This document shows positions 53,217-61,009 of a stretch of DNA of 64,000 bases, piece by piece. The number at the start of each line of letters is the position of its first letter. The first letter of the stretch is position 1. Under the pieces are notes generated by a model. It saw only the letters and a list, made by a program, of their open reading frames with translations, was not told the DNA's origin and did not search any database. The translations under genes were made by a program, and so were the position numbers. The DNA lies in assembly GCF_030160835.1 (NCBI RefSeq), contig NZ_BSPC01000026.1, positions 182,326 through 246,325 of the forward strand, read 5' to 3'. The stretch is from Labrys miyagiensis (GTDB lineage: Bacteria; Pseudomonadota; Alphaproteobacteria; Rhizobiales; Labraceae).

Positions 53217-53262
53217 CGCGATGATTTAAGTTAGCGAACGAACACTAACTTAAATCATCGCG
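53217..53262. promoter_or_regulatory. Perfect 18-bp inverted repeat in the 5' region of the membrane-protein gene
   Basis: CGCGATGATTTAAGTTAG (53217-53234) pairs without mismatch with CTAACTTAAATCATCGCG (53245-53262) around the 10-nt loop CGAACGAACA. There is no T-run, so it is not a standard terminator. Its position 7 nt from the start codon suggests translational control, or a dimeric-repressor operator. Confidence 0.6.
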
Positions 53263-53340
53263 TCTTCGCCGTCAATATGCGAACTCCATATTCCTGGGGT
53301 TGCGCGAGGTGGTTCAGCAGGCCTCGCAATTGACCGCCTG

Positions 53341-53379
53341 AAAAAAAGCAGCCGCCCGTCCAAGGGAGGGGCGGCTGCT
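53341..53379 (-). terminator. Intrinsic terminator after the DUF1236 gene
   Basis: AGCAGCCGCC (53347-53356) pairs with GGCGGCTGCT (53370-53379). On the minus strand the stem runs into seven T (complement of 53341-53347). It lies 55 bp past the DUF1236 stop. Confidence 0.85.
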
Positions 53380-53433
53380 CCGATGGTCACGGCAGGGAAT
53401 CGGCACAAGCGGCGATCCCCCGTCGTGGGTGAT

Positions 53434-53853
53434 TTATGGCATCACCTCGACGATCCGGCGGGTACCCGGATCGACCAGCACCACTTCATCGTTGACGACC
53501 GTGTAGCGGTATTGGACGTCGCCATATTCGGCAGGCACGTCATAATACTGCACCCCTTCGTCCGGCAGCACCGTTCCAACCGCTACCGGCTCTTGGTAAC
53601 GGAAGGAAGGCCGATGCTGCTCGATGACATATTGGTGGAACCGCGGCCTCTGCTTGATGCCGATCAGCCCGTTGATGCCGCCGGTCACGGCGCCGACCGT
53701 ACCGCCGACCACCGCGCCAACCGGACCGGCACTATGGGCGCCCTGTTCGGCACCATCCTGCGCGCCGCCCATCACGCCTTGCGCATAGACGGAAGCAGGC
53801 GCCATAAGAGTGAAAGCAAGGGCTCCGGCCAAAAGAATAGACCTGCCTTTCAT
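53434..53853 (-). CDS. Secreted DUF1236 domain protein
   Basis: The 139-residue protein has a signal peptide (SILLAGALAFTLMAPASVYA), a Gly/Ala-rich middle (AGPVGAVVGGTVGAVTGGIN) that may insert in membranes, and a C-terminal DUF1236 domain (VGTVLPDEGVQYYDVPAEYG, YRYTVVNDEVVLVDPGTRRI). DUF1236 is common in rhizobial periplasmic proteins of unknown function. ATG 53853 was preferred over the longer frame to 53940, which lacks a signal peptide at its start. It is monocistronic with its own terminator. Confidence 0.87.
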   Translation of the reverse strand: MKGRSILLAGALAFTLMAPASVYAQGVMGGAQDGAEQGAHSAGPVGAVVGGTVGAVTGGINGLIGIKQRPRFHQYVIEQHRPSFRYQEPVAVGTVLPDEGVQYYDVPAEYGDVQYRYTVVNDEVVLVDPGTRRIVEVMP

Positions 53854-54047
53854 AATCGATCTCCATAGATTGTTTCGAAAGGCCCAATGGATATGGACTG
53901 TGGAATCAACCTTGTGGATCTCAGAAGGTTCCGAAATCATATCGTATAATAAAATGATCTGGCGAACTGTAAGGCTACTGCCTCATGAGATGACCCTACG
54001 CGAGGCAGATTGCGCGTATATTCTCGGACATATTTAGATCTTGAATT

Positions 54048-54449
54048 TCAGGAACTTGCGGCACCCGGCTGCAGGAGGTCCCAATGATTGCCATAGAGGT
54101 CCTCGAATACCGCCACGGTGCCATAGGCTTCCCGACGCGGTTCCTCGCAGAATCGCACGCCACGCGAGCGATAAAGCTGATAGTCGCGCCAGAAATCATC
54201 GGTATGCAGGAACAGGAAGACGCGCCCGCCTGCCTGCCTGCCGATGGCGCTGGCCTGCTCCGCTCCCGCCGCCTGGGCGAGCAGCAGCCGGGTCTCGCGA
54301 GCCCCTGGCGGAGCCACCATCAGCCAGCGCTTGCCGCCGCCCATATCGACGTCCTCGATCGCCTCGAAGCCGAGGATTTCGGTGTACCAGGCTTTCGCCT
54401 CGTCATAATCCCGAACCACCAGGGTCAGGGCGCCGAGAAATTGGCTCAT
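54048..54449 (-). CDS. VOC/glyoxalase-like family protein
   Basis: From ATG 54449 (GGAGACTCGAG upstream) the protein is 133 residues with the two beta-alpha-beta-beta-beta halves of the vicinal-oxygen-chelate fold: LTLVVRDYDEAKAWYTEILG, then FLHTDDFWRDYQLYRSRGVR and the closing VFEDLYGNHWDLLQP. The first metal-binding His of glyoxalase I is Thr or Val here, so the activity is probably not classical glyoxalase. It stands alone, divergent from the bestrophin gene. Confidence 0.86.
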   Translation of the reverse strand: MSQFLGALTLVVRDYDEAKAWYTEILGFEAIEDVDMGGGKRWLMVAPPGARETRLLLAQAAGAEQASAIGRQAGGRVFLFLHTDDFWRDYQLYRSRGVRFCEEPRREAYGTVAVFEDLYGNHWDLLQPGAASS

Positions 54450-54623
54450 CTCGAGTCTCCGCAGGATGCCCAATCCTTTCCTGCCGGTGCCGCCATGGCA
54501 AGCGGGCTATCGCCATTCCCATTTGGATACAGCGATAAAGATCATGTCGCTTTTGCACCGCGAAATCCTTCCTGCTGCGTGGCACAAGCATCGCTTCCTG
54601 TCCTTTGAGAGGATGGCTCAGTC

Positions 54624-55538
54624 GTGATCGTCCGCAAAAGCCCACGCCCCTGGGAACTCTTCTTCATCCTGCGCGGCTCCATCGTGCCGCAGATCTGGCC
54701 ACAGATGCTGGTGGTGGCGCTGATCTCGGTGACGGTGACCCTGCTGGAGACGCGTGGTTATATCCATGTCGCGCCCATCGCAGCGCTGCCCTTCTCCCTG
54801 ATCGGCGTCGCGCTCTCGATCTTTTCGGCCTTCCGCAACACGGCGAGCTATGACCGCTGGTGGGAGGCACGCAAGATCCTGGGCGCCATGGTGATCGACG
54901 CCCGCGGCCTGTCGCGCCAGGCGATCGCTTATCTTGCCGCCGATCCAGCCACCGCCCGGCGCCTCGCGCTCTATGCCACGGCGTTCAGCGACCTCGTGCG
55001 CTGTCATCTGCGGGACGAAAAGCCTGACGAGGAGGCTCTGCGCCATCTCGATGCCGGCGACCGCGAGCTGGTGCTCAACGCGCAGCACGCCCCGAACCGG
55101 CTGCTCGCCCGCATGAGCGGCGCCATCGCAGGGGCGCTGTCACAAGGACAGATCCCGGCGCAGATGGCCCAGACCCTGGAGGAGCGGGTCTCGGCGCTCT
55201 CGGCCGATCTCACCGCCGCCGAGCGTATCAAGCTGACGCCGCTGCCCTTCGCCTATTCGCTGCTGCTGCACCGCACGGCCTATCTGTTCTGCTTCCTGCT
55301 GCCCTTCGGCCTTGCCGACAGCATGGGGCTGTGGACGCCGCTGATCGCCGCGATCGTCTCCTACACCTTCTTCGGACTGGATGTGCTGGGGGACGAACTC
55401 GTGGCGCCCTTCGGCACCACGCAGAACAGCCTGCCGGTGATGGCGATCTGCCGGACCATCGAGGTCAATATCCTCGAGGATCTCGGCGAAACGGAACTGC
55501 CGTCGCTGCCGAAGCCGAAGGATTTCGTGCTGGTGTGA
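54624..55538 (+). CDS. Bestrophin-family anion channel (YneE-like)
   Basis: The 304-residue protein starts at GTG 54624 with MIVRKSPRPWELFFILRGSI. Bestrophin hallmarks are SIFSAFRNTASYDRWWEARK (about residues 70-89) and PLPFAYSLLLHRTAYLFCFL (about residues 208-227), with FGLDVLGDELVAPFG near residue 250. Bacterial bestrophins form pentameric channels in the inner membrane, most often for anions and in some species for cations. It is monocistronic, and a nested repeat follows its stop within ten bases. Confidence 0.9.
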   Translation: MIVRKSPRPWELFFILRGSIVPQIWPQMLVVALISVTVTLLETRGYIHVAPIAALPFSLIGVALSIFSAFRNTASYDRWWEARKILGAMVIDARGLSRQAIAYLAADPATARRLALYATAFSDLVRCHLRDEKPDEEALRHLDAGDRELVLNAQHAPNRLLARMSGAIAGALSQGQIPAQMAQTLEERVSALSADLTAAERIKLTPLPFAYSLLLHRTAYLFCFLLPFGLADSMGLWTPLIAAIVSYTFFGLDVLGDELVAPFGTTQNSLPVMAICRTIEVNILEDLGETELPSLPKPKDFVLV

Positions 55539-55544
55539 GCGGGC

Positions 55545-55773
55545 TTTCCTGGGACCGCCGCGCCCGAGAGTACGGAAGCTGTCGGCAAGAATTGCCAATG
55601 GGCGCTGACTTTGCTGGCAGAGGCGCGCCAAACACGGAGTGGCGGTCTCCGACCGCCATCTTCCCTGGCATAGAACGCCCCGTTTCCAAGAATGGTGATC
55701 GGAGATCGCCACTCCACCCCGCCTCACCCGGCAAAGTTAGTCCATGGCCAAGAATGCCGGCGGTCCCGGGAAA
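55545..55773. repeat. Nested palindromic element, second example
   Basis: Outer ends TTTCCTGGGACCGCCG (55545-55560) and CGGCGGTCCCGGGAAA (55758-55773) are reverse complements with one mismatch. Inside is a second element with ends GGGCGCTGACTTTGC (55600-55614) and GCAAAGTTAGTCCATGG (55731-55747), resembling the insert at 27,930-28,110. Its interior has GGAGTGGCG/CGCCACTCC arms and GTTTCCAAG. It lies between the bestrophin stop and the convergent flippase-like gene's stop at 55,778. Confidence 0.8.
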
Positions 55774-55777
55774 GGCT

Positions 55778-56845
55778 TCACGAATGCGGGGGCGGATCCT
55801 GCCGCACCGGATCGAGTTTGACGGGAGCCGGCGTCACATTGTCGATCGCGGGAGCCTTGCCGCCGAAGATCGAACTGATCAGACCGCCGAAATTGCTGCG
55901 CTCGGTGTAGAGCACGACGAGGCAGGAAATCGCCAGCGGGATCAGGAGATAGAGCAAGCGGAACATCAGCAGGGCGGCAAGAACCTGCGCCTTCATTGTC
56001 CGCGTTGCCGGATCGTCCACCGTCGGGTCCAGGCCCATGACAAGCATGAAGATCGTCATGAACGAGATCTCGAACACGCCGGCCCCGCCTGGCGCATTGG
56101 ATATCAAGCCGGCGCAGAACGAAGCCAGGAACATGCCGAGCACGACGAAAAAGCCTGGATTAAGACTGTCGGGCAGCGCGAAATAGATGATGCCAGCGGC
56201 ACCAATGATTTCGATCGGCGCGGCAAAAAGCTGGCGGAAGGCAATTTCAGGCTTTGGATAGGCGATGACGAGGTTGCGGATCTTGAGCGGCTTGAGCCGC
56301 ATGATCGAGCCGAATTGGTAGAGCGCCACCAAGACGAGCATGACAATACCGATGCCCAGAGCTACTCCGACCGGTATATTAAAAACACGCGCGAGCATGC
56401 CCGGTTCGCCCGTCAGCACGATGCCACCGAGGAAGATCGCGCCATAAGCAAAGGTGAAAGCGCAGAAGGCGGTCACGACCGCGACCTCGGCGACATTCAA
56501 TCCCATCTTGGAATAGGCGCGATAGCGCACCAGGCCGGAGGAGAGGACGGAGACGCCGATATTGTGGCCGAGCGCATAGGCCACGAACGAGACCACCGAG
56601 ACGATGGGCCAGGACAGCTTGCGGCCCACATGCAGCAGCGCGATGCGGTCATACCAGGCGAGCGCCGCGTAGGCGAGCGAGGTGGACAGGAAGGCGCAGA
56701 GAATCATCAGCGGGCCGCGATCGACGATCGCCTGCCAAACCTGGCCGACCTCCACACCCTTCAACTCTTTCGAAAGCAGATAGATCGAAAAAACGACGGC
56801 GGCGAGCCCGACGATCGGCCAAACATATTCGAGCTTGTTCTTCAT
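55778..56845 (-). CDS. UPF0104/YbhN-type lysylphosphatidylglycerol synthase-like membrane protein
   Basis: The 355-residue protein has eight or more helices and the family signature regions ALGHNIGVSVLSSGLVRYRA, SFCAGLISNAPGGAGVFEIS and LLMFRLLYLLIPLAISCLVV, as in the membrane half of MprF and in YbhN. In MprF the corresponding half flips aminoacylated phospholipids; the stand-alone form here has no transferase domain. The last 25 residues are Pro-rich and hydrophilic. A GTG directly before ATG 56845 is an alternative start. The 265 bp upstream hold no gene. Confidence 0.86.
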   Translation of the reverse strand: MKNKLEYVWPIVGLAAVVFSIYLLSKELKGVEVGQVWQAIVDRGPLMILCAFLSTSLAYAALAWYDRIALLHVGRKLSWPIVSVVSFVAYALGHNIGVSVLSSGLVRYRAYSKMGLNVAEVAVVTAFCAFTFAYGAIFLGGIVLTGEPGMLARVFNIPVGVALGIGIVMLVLVALYQFGSIMRLKPLKIRNLVIAYPKPEIAFRQLFAAPIEIIGAAGIIYFALPDSLNPGFFVVLGMFLASFCAGLISNAPGGAGVFEISFMTIFMLVMGLDPTVDDPATRTMKAQVLAALLMFRLLYLLIPLAISCLVVLYTERSNFGGLISSIFGGKAPAIDNVTPAPVKLDPVRQDPPPHS

Positions 56846-57110
56846 CACGTCCGTCTGGGTAAGGTTTCGAACTCATCTTCGAAACGGGTCGTCAAGGCAT
56901 GTGCCGAGACAGCCATAAACAACGGGATCGTGTCGAAGACAAGACGTATAAGCGGCGGGATCGGGAGAACGCGCGCGCCGGTTGATACAATTATAATAAC
57001 GGGTCCATTATGTATTTTGTGTGATAGTGGCATTAATTATATGTAATTTCCGCATTGTCAGTAAAGCGCCGCAAAGCTAGCTTCAAATGCGCTGCTTTGC
57101 GGGACGTCCG

Positions 57111-58334
57111 ATGCCTGTGCCTCCGCCCTTCATGCTGACGACCGGTCCGGTCACGGCCTATCCCGCCGTGCTCAACGCCATGGCGCGGCCGGCCATCTAT
57201 GACGGGCACCAGGCTTTCCAGCATTTCTATCGCAACGTGATCGCCAAGCTGCAATCGGCGCTGCGCCTCACCAACCTGCCGCTGATCTTGCAGGGCGACG
57301 CCCTTCTGGGCCTGGAAGCCGCGGCTGCCTCGCTGATCGGCCGCAACGATGTCGTGCTCAACCTCGTCTCGGGGGTCTATGGCAAGGGCTATGCCGGCTG
57401 GGCCCGGCGCCATGGCGGCGAGGTGATCGAGCTTGAAGTGCCGTTCGATGAGGCCATCGATCCCGGCGCGGTGCGCAGGGCGCTGGCGGCGCGGCCGGAT
57501 ATCGCGGTCATCGCCGTCTGCCATCACGATACGCCGTCCGGCACGCTCAACCCGCTGGCCGAGATCGGCCGGATTGCGCGCGAGCATAGTGCCTTTATCA
57601 TCGCGGACGCGGTCTCCTCCTTCGGCAGTCTCGACGTGCATCCGGAGGCGGCCCATGTCGACATCTTCGTCACATCGGCCGCCAAATGCCTGGGCGCTAC
57701 GCCGGGCCTGACCCTGCTCGGCATCAGCGAACGAGCCTGGGCCCGGATCAGGGCCAATCCGGACGCGCCGCGCGCCTCCTTTCTCTCGCTGCTCGACTGG
57801 GAGCACGCCGCCGAGATCGGCAGGCCTTTCCCGGTCACGCCTTCGCTTGCGGAGATCTACGGCCTCGATGCCGCGCTCGACCTCTATCTGCAGGAGGGGC
57901 CGGAGCGGGTCTGGGCCCGGCATGCCCGCACGGCCGCGGCGGCTCGCGCCGGATTGAAGGCTCTCGGACTGAGGCTCTGGCCGATTGACGAGAAAATCGC
58001 GGCGCCCTCGGCCACCGTCTTCCATCTCCCCGCCGGCCTGACCGACAAGGTTCTGCGCGATACGCTGCTCGAGCGCTATGGCGTGCTGCTCTCCCTCGGC
58101 CGGGGCTTCACGGCAGGCAAGGTGCTGCGTATCGGTCATATGGGGCCGAGCGCCGAACCCATGCTCGCCGTCACGGCCGTCGCTGCCCTTGGTGCTGCGT
58201 TGAATCAGCTCGGCATCCGGGCCGATGCCGGCGCCGGGGTGAACGCAGCCCTTGCGATTCTCGACGGAGCGGCATCCAATCAGGCTGATTCTAGGTCATC
58301 GTCCCGGGAGGTCGCTGATGTCGATCCTGCTTAG
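57111..58334 (+). CDS. Class V PLP-dependent aminotransferase (alanine-glyoxylate type)
   Basis: From ATG 57111 the protein is 407 residues: MLTTGPVTAYPAVLNAMARP, VLNLVSGVYGKGYAGWARRH, VCHHDTPSGTLNPL, IIADAVSSFGSLDV (the Asp contacting PLP) and the Schiff-base Lys in VTSAAKCLGATPGL near residue 194. These fit alanine/serine-glyoxylate or purine-catabolic aminotransferases. The 17-bp overlap of its end with the next gene suggests it is the first gene of the oligopeptide ABC operon, which may import its substrate or precursor. An earlier ATG at 57087 is possible. Confidence 0.87.
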   Translation: MPVPPPFMLTTGPVTAYPAVLNAMARPAIYDGHQAFQHFYRNVIAKLQSALRLTNLPLILQGDALLGLEAAAASLIGRNDVVLNLVSGVYGKGYAGWARRHGGEVIELEVPFDEAIDPGAVRRALAARPDIAVIAVCHHDTPSGTLNPLAEIGRIAREHSAFIIADAVSSFGSLDVHPEAAHVDIFVTSAAKCLGATPGLTLLGISERAWARIRANPDAPRASFLSLLDWEHAAEIGRPFPVTPSLAEIYGLDAALDLYLQEGPERVWARHARTAAAARAGLKALGLRLWPIDEKIAAPSATVFHLPAGLTDKVLRDTLLERYGVLLSLGRGFTAGKVLRIGHMGPSAEPMLAVTAVAALGAALNQLGIRADAGAGVNAALAILDGAASNQADSRSSSREVADVDPA

Positions 58335-59931
58335 CCGCCGCGCTTTCCTGCTTGCCAGCGCCGGGACCGCCATGGCGCTGGCCCTTCCGCATCGCGCCCT
58401 TGCCGCCGACACGCCGAGCGGCCGGCTGACCGTGGCGGCCGATTCGGAGCCGACCAATCTCAACCCGGCCATCGTCGCCTCCAACGGCGTGTTCTTCGTT
58501 GCCAGCAAGGTGATCGAGCCGCTGGCCGAGGCTGACTATAGCGGCGCCGACGGGCTGGCGCCCCGGCTCGCCCTCTCCTGGTCAGGTTCCCCCGACGGCA
58601 AGACGGTGACCTTCAAGCTGCGTCCGGATGTGAAATGGCATGACGGCAAGCCTTTCACCTCGGCCGATGTCGCCTTCTCGGCGCTGGAGGTGTGGAAGAA
58701 GCTGCAGAATCTCGGCCGCGTCGTCTTCAAGGATCTCGAAAGCGTCGATACGCCCGACGATCTCACGGCAGTGCTGCATTTTTCGACGCCGACCCCCTTC
58801 CAGCTCATTCGCAATTGCCTGCCCGCCTTGACCTCGGTGCTGCCCAAGCATGTCTTCGCGGGCACCGACATCATGACCAACCCGGCCAATGAGAAGCTCG
58901 TCGGCACCGGGCCGTTCAAATATGTCGAGCACAAGCCGGGTGAATATTACCTGCTCCGACGCAACGACGCCTATTGGGCGCCGGACCAGCCCAAACTCGG
59001 CGAGATCCTGTTCAAGGTGCTGGCGGATCGCGATTCCGCCGGCGCCGCACTCGAATCGGGTGAGATCCAGCTCGCGGCCTTCTCTGCCGTGCCGCTTGCC
59101 GATCTCGACCGCATCTCCAAGGTGCCGGGCATGAAGGTCTATGCCAATGGCTATGAGGCACTGACCTACCAGATGATCGTCGAGATCAACCACACCCGCA
59201 AGGAACTGGCGGATCTGCGCGTGCGCCAGGCCATCGCCCATTCCATCGACAAGGGCTTCGTGGTGCAGGCGATCTTCCGCGGCTATGCCACCGCTGCCAC
59301 CGGCCCGATCCCGCAGACGGACAAGACCTTCTACAATCCGGACGTAGAGCGCTACGAGTTCGATCCGGCGAAGGGTGAATCCCTGCTCGACGAGGCCGGC
59401 TACAAGAAGGGGCAGGATGGCATCCGCTTCCATCTGAAGCTCTTGCCGGCACCCTTCTTCAACGAAACGGTGCAATTCGGCGCCTATCTCAGGCAGGCGC
59501 TCGCCAAGATCGGCATCGACGCCGAGATCGTCTCCAATGATTCGCCGGCCCATCTGAAGGCGATCTATACCGATCACGCCTTCGATCTCGCCGTCGGCAC
59601 GCCGGTCTACCGGCAGGATCCTGCGATCTCGACGACCATCCTGTTCCAGAGCGGCATTCCCGCCGGCGTGCCCTTCTCCAACCAGTATGGCTATGCCAAC
59701 CCCAAGGTCGATGCCATCATCGCGCAGGCGGCGGTGGAGATCGATGCCGCCAAGCGGGCCGATCTCTACAAGCAGTTCCAGAAGATGGTGGTCGACGATC
59801 TTGCTTTGATCAACGTCACCGAATTCTCCTTCATCACTGTCGCCAACGAGAATGTGCAGAACGTCTCGAACAATCCACGCTGGGCGGTGTCGAACTGGGC
59901 CGATACAGCCGTGCCGGAGATGTCGCCATGA
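58318..59931 (+). CDS. Peptide-type ABC transporter substrate-binding protein (DppA/OppA family)
   Basis: The 537-residue protein has a Tat/Sec-like signal (SRRAFLLASAGTAMALALPH, with Arg-Arg) and then a family 5 extracellular binding protein: LTVAADSEPTNLNPAIVASN, FKLRPDVKWHDGKPFTSADV, GTGPFKYVEHKPGEYYLLRR and QAIAHSIDKGFVVQAIFRGY. Start ATG 58318 has GGGAGGT upstream and overlaps the aminotransferase end. It delivers peptides, opines or similar ligands to the permeases encoded next. A palindromic element begins two to three bases past its stop. Confidence 0.92.
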   Translation: MSILLSRRAFLLASAGTAMALALPHRALAADTPSGRLTVAADSEPTNLNPAIVASNGVFFVASKVIEPLAEADYSGADGLAPRLALSWSGSPDGKTVTFKLRPDVKWHDGKPFTSADVAFSALEVWKKLQNLGRVVFKDLESVDTPDDLTAVLHFSTPTPFQLIRNCLPALTSVLPKHVFAGTDIMTNPANEKLVGTGPFKYVEHKPGEYYLLRRNDAYWAPDQPKLGEILFKVLADRDSAGAALESGEIQLAAFSAVPLADLDRISKVPGMKVYANGYEALTYQMIVEINHTRKELADLRVRQAIAHSIDKGFVVQAIFRGYATAATGPIPQTDKTFYNPDVERYEFDPAKGESLLDEAGYKKGQDGIRFHLKLLPAPFFNETVQFGAYLRQALAKIGIDAEIVSNDSPAHLKAIYTDHAFDLAVGTPVYRQDPAISTTILFQSGIPAGVPFSNQYGYANPKVDAIIAQAAVEIDAAKRADLYKQFQKMVVDDLALINVTEFSFITVANENVQNVSNNPRWAVSNWADTAVPEMSP

Positions 59932-59933
59932 CG

Positions 59934-60017
59934 CTGGGAGCGCGGACGTCCCGTCCGCTCTTGGAAACGGTACGTTCGACGATGAGGGAAGAGCGGACAG
60001 GATGTCCGCGCTCCCAG
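59934..60017. repeat. Palindromic element at the SBP-permease junction
   Basis: Arms 59934-59962 and 59989-60017 (29 bp) pair with two mismatches; the centre is GGAAACGGTACG. It overlaps the region where an ATGA start-stop (59928-59931) would be expected. Reading from that ATG now meets TAG at 60021-60023. Its right arm contains the ATG (60002) used for the permease call. Confidence 0.9.
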
Positions 60018-61009
60018 GGGTAGCCCCCTTGGCGCTGCGCTTGCTCCGCCGCCTCATCGGCGTCATCGCCGTTCTCGCCCTCGTCATCGTCGGCGCCTTC
60101 TTCATGCTGGAGGCCGCCTCGGGTGACGCCATCGACGCCTATGTCGCCGGCATCGGTGGCATGGATGCCACCCGTATCGCCGAGCTCAGGGTCGCCTGGG
60201 GGCTCGACCAGGGGCCGATGCACCGGCTCGGCGCCTATCTTGCCGCGCTTGCCCATGGGGATCTCGGCTGGTCCACCGGCTTCCAGCGTCCGGTGCGCGA
60301 TGTCCTGTTCGAGCGCCTGCCGGTGACATTGATCACCATGGGTTCGGCGCTGGCGCTGGCCTTCCTGCTCGGCATCCTGCTTGGCTTCATCGCCGGTATC
60401 AGGCCGAATAGCTGGCTCGACCGTATCCTCTCGATCGGCTCGCTCGCGCTTTATGCCATGCCGGGCTTCTGGCTCAGCCTGGTGCTGATCCTGATCTTCT
60501 CGGTGAGCCTGCGCTGGCTGCCTTCGAGCGGCTTCGAGACCATCGCCTCGGGCAAGACGGGTCTCGCCCGCGTTGCCGATATCGCCTGGCACCTGGCGCT
60601 GCCGGTTTCGGCGCTCGGCCTCCTCTACATGACGCTGTTCCTGCGCCTGCTGCGCGACGGCATGGAGGAGGTCTGGCATGCGGATTTCATTCGCGCCGCC
60701 CGGGCGCGCGGCATAAGTGGCATGCGTCTGGCGCTGCGCCACGTCGCGCGCAACGCCCTCGCGCCGGTGGTCACCATGCTGGGCCTGCAATCGGCCTCGT
60801 TGCTTGGGGGCAGCGTGGTGGTGGAGAGCGTCTTCGCCATTCCTGGCTTCGGTCGTCTTGCCGCCGAGGCGGTGTCACGGCGCGATACGCCCCTGCTGCT
60901 CGGGGTGGTGCTGTTCAGCGCCATTGTCGTCGTGGTGATGAACATGCTGGCCGATCTCGTGCAGGCCTGGCTCGATCCGCGCATCGGCGCCAATGAGCGT
61001 TATGCATGA
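60002..61009 (+). CDS. Peptide-type ABC transporter permease 1 (DppB-like), start within a repeat
   Basis: The 335-residue protein has six helices, beginning near residue 15 (RRLIGVIAVLALVIVGAFFM). The DppB-type binding-protein-dependent transport signature DFIRAARARGISGMRLALRH and a GGSVVVESVFAIPGFGRLAA loop are present near the C-terminus. The first in-frame ATG is 60002, inside the palindromic element, with only a weak GAGGGAAGAG ribosome site 15 nt upstream; an in-frame TTG lies at 60029. The ancestral start was probably ATG 59928, overlapping the previous stop, now out of frame. Confidence 0.87.
   Translation: MSALPGVAPLALRLLRRLIGVIAVLALVIVGAFFMLEAASGDAIDAYVAGIGGMDATRIAELRVAWGLDQGPMHRLGAYLAALAHGDLGWSTGFQRPVRDVLFERLPVTLITMGSALALAFLLGILLGFIAGIRPNSWLDRILSIGSLALYAMPGFWLSLVLILIFSVSLRWLPSSGFETIASGKTGLARVADIAWHLALPVSALGLLYMTLFLRLLRDGMEEVWHADFIRAARARGISGMRLALRHVARNALAPVVTMLGLQSASLLGGSVVVESVFAIPGFGRLAAEAVSRRDTPLLLGVVLFSAIVVVVMNMLADLVQAWLDPRIGANERYA

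Noticed and set aside
5543-60017. CRISPR array interpretation of the repeats
   Set aside because: The repeats are palindromic pairs with single centres, far apart, without regular spacers or cas genes.
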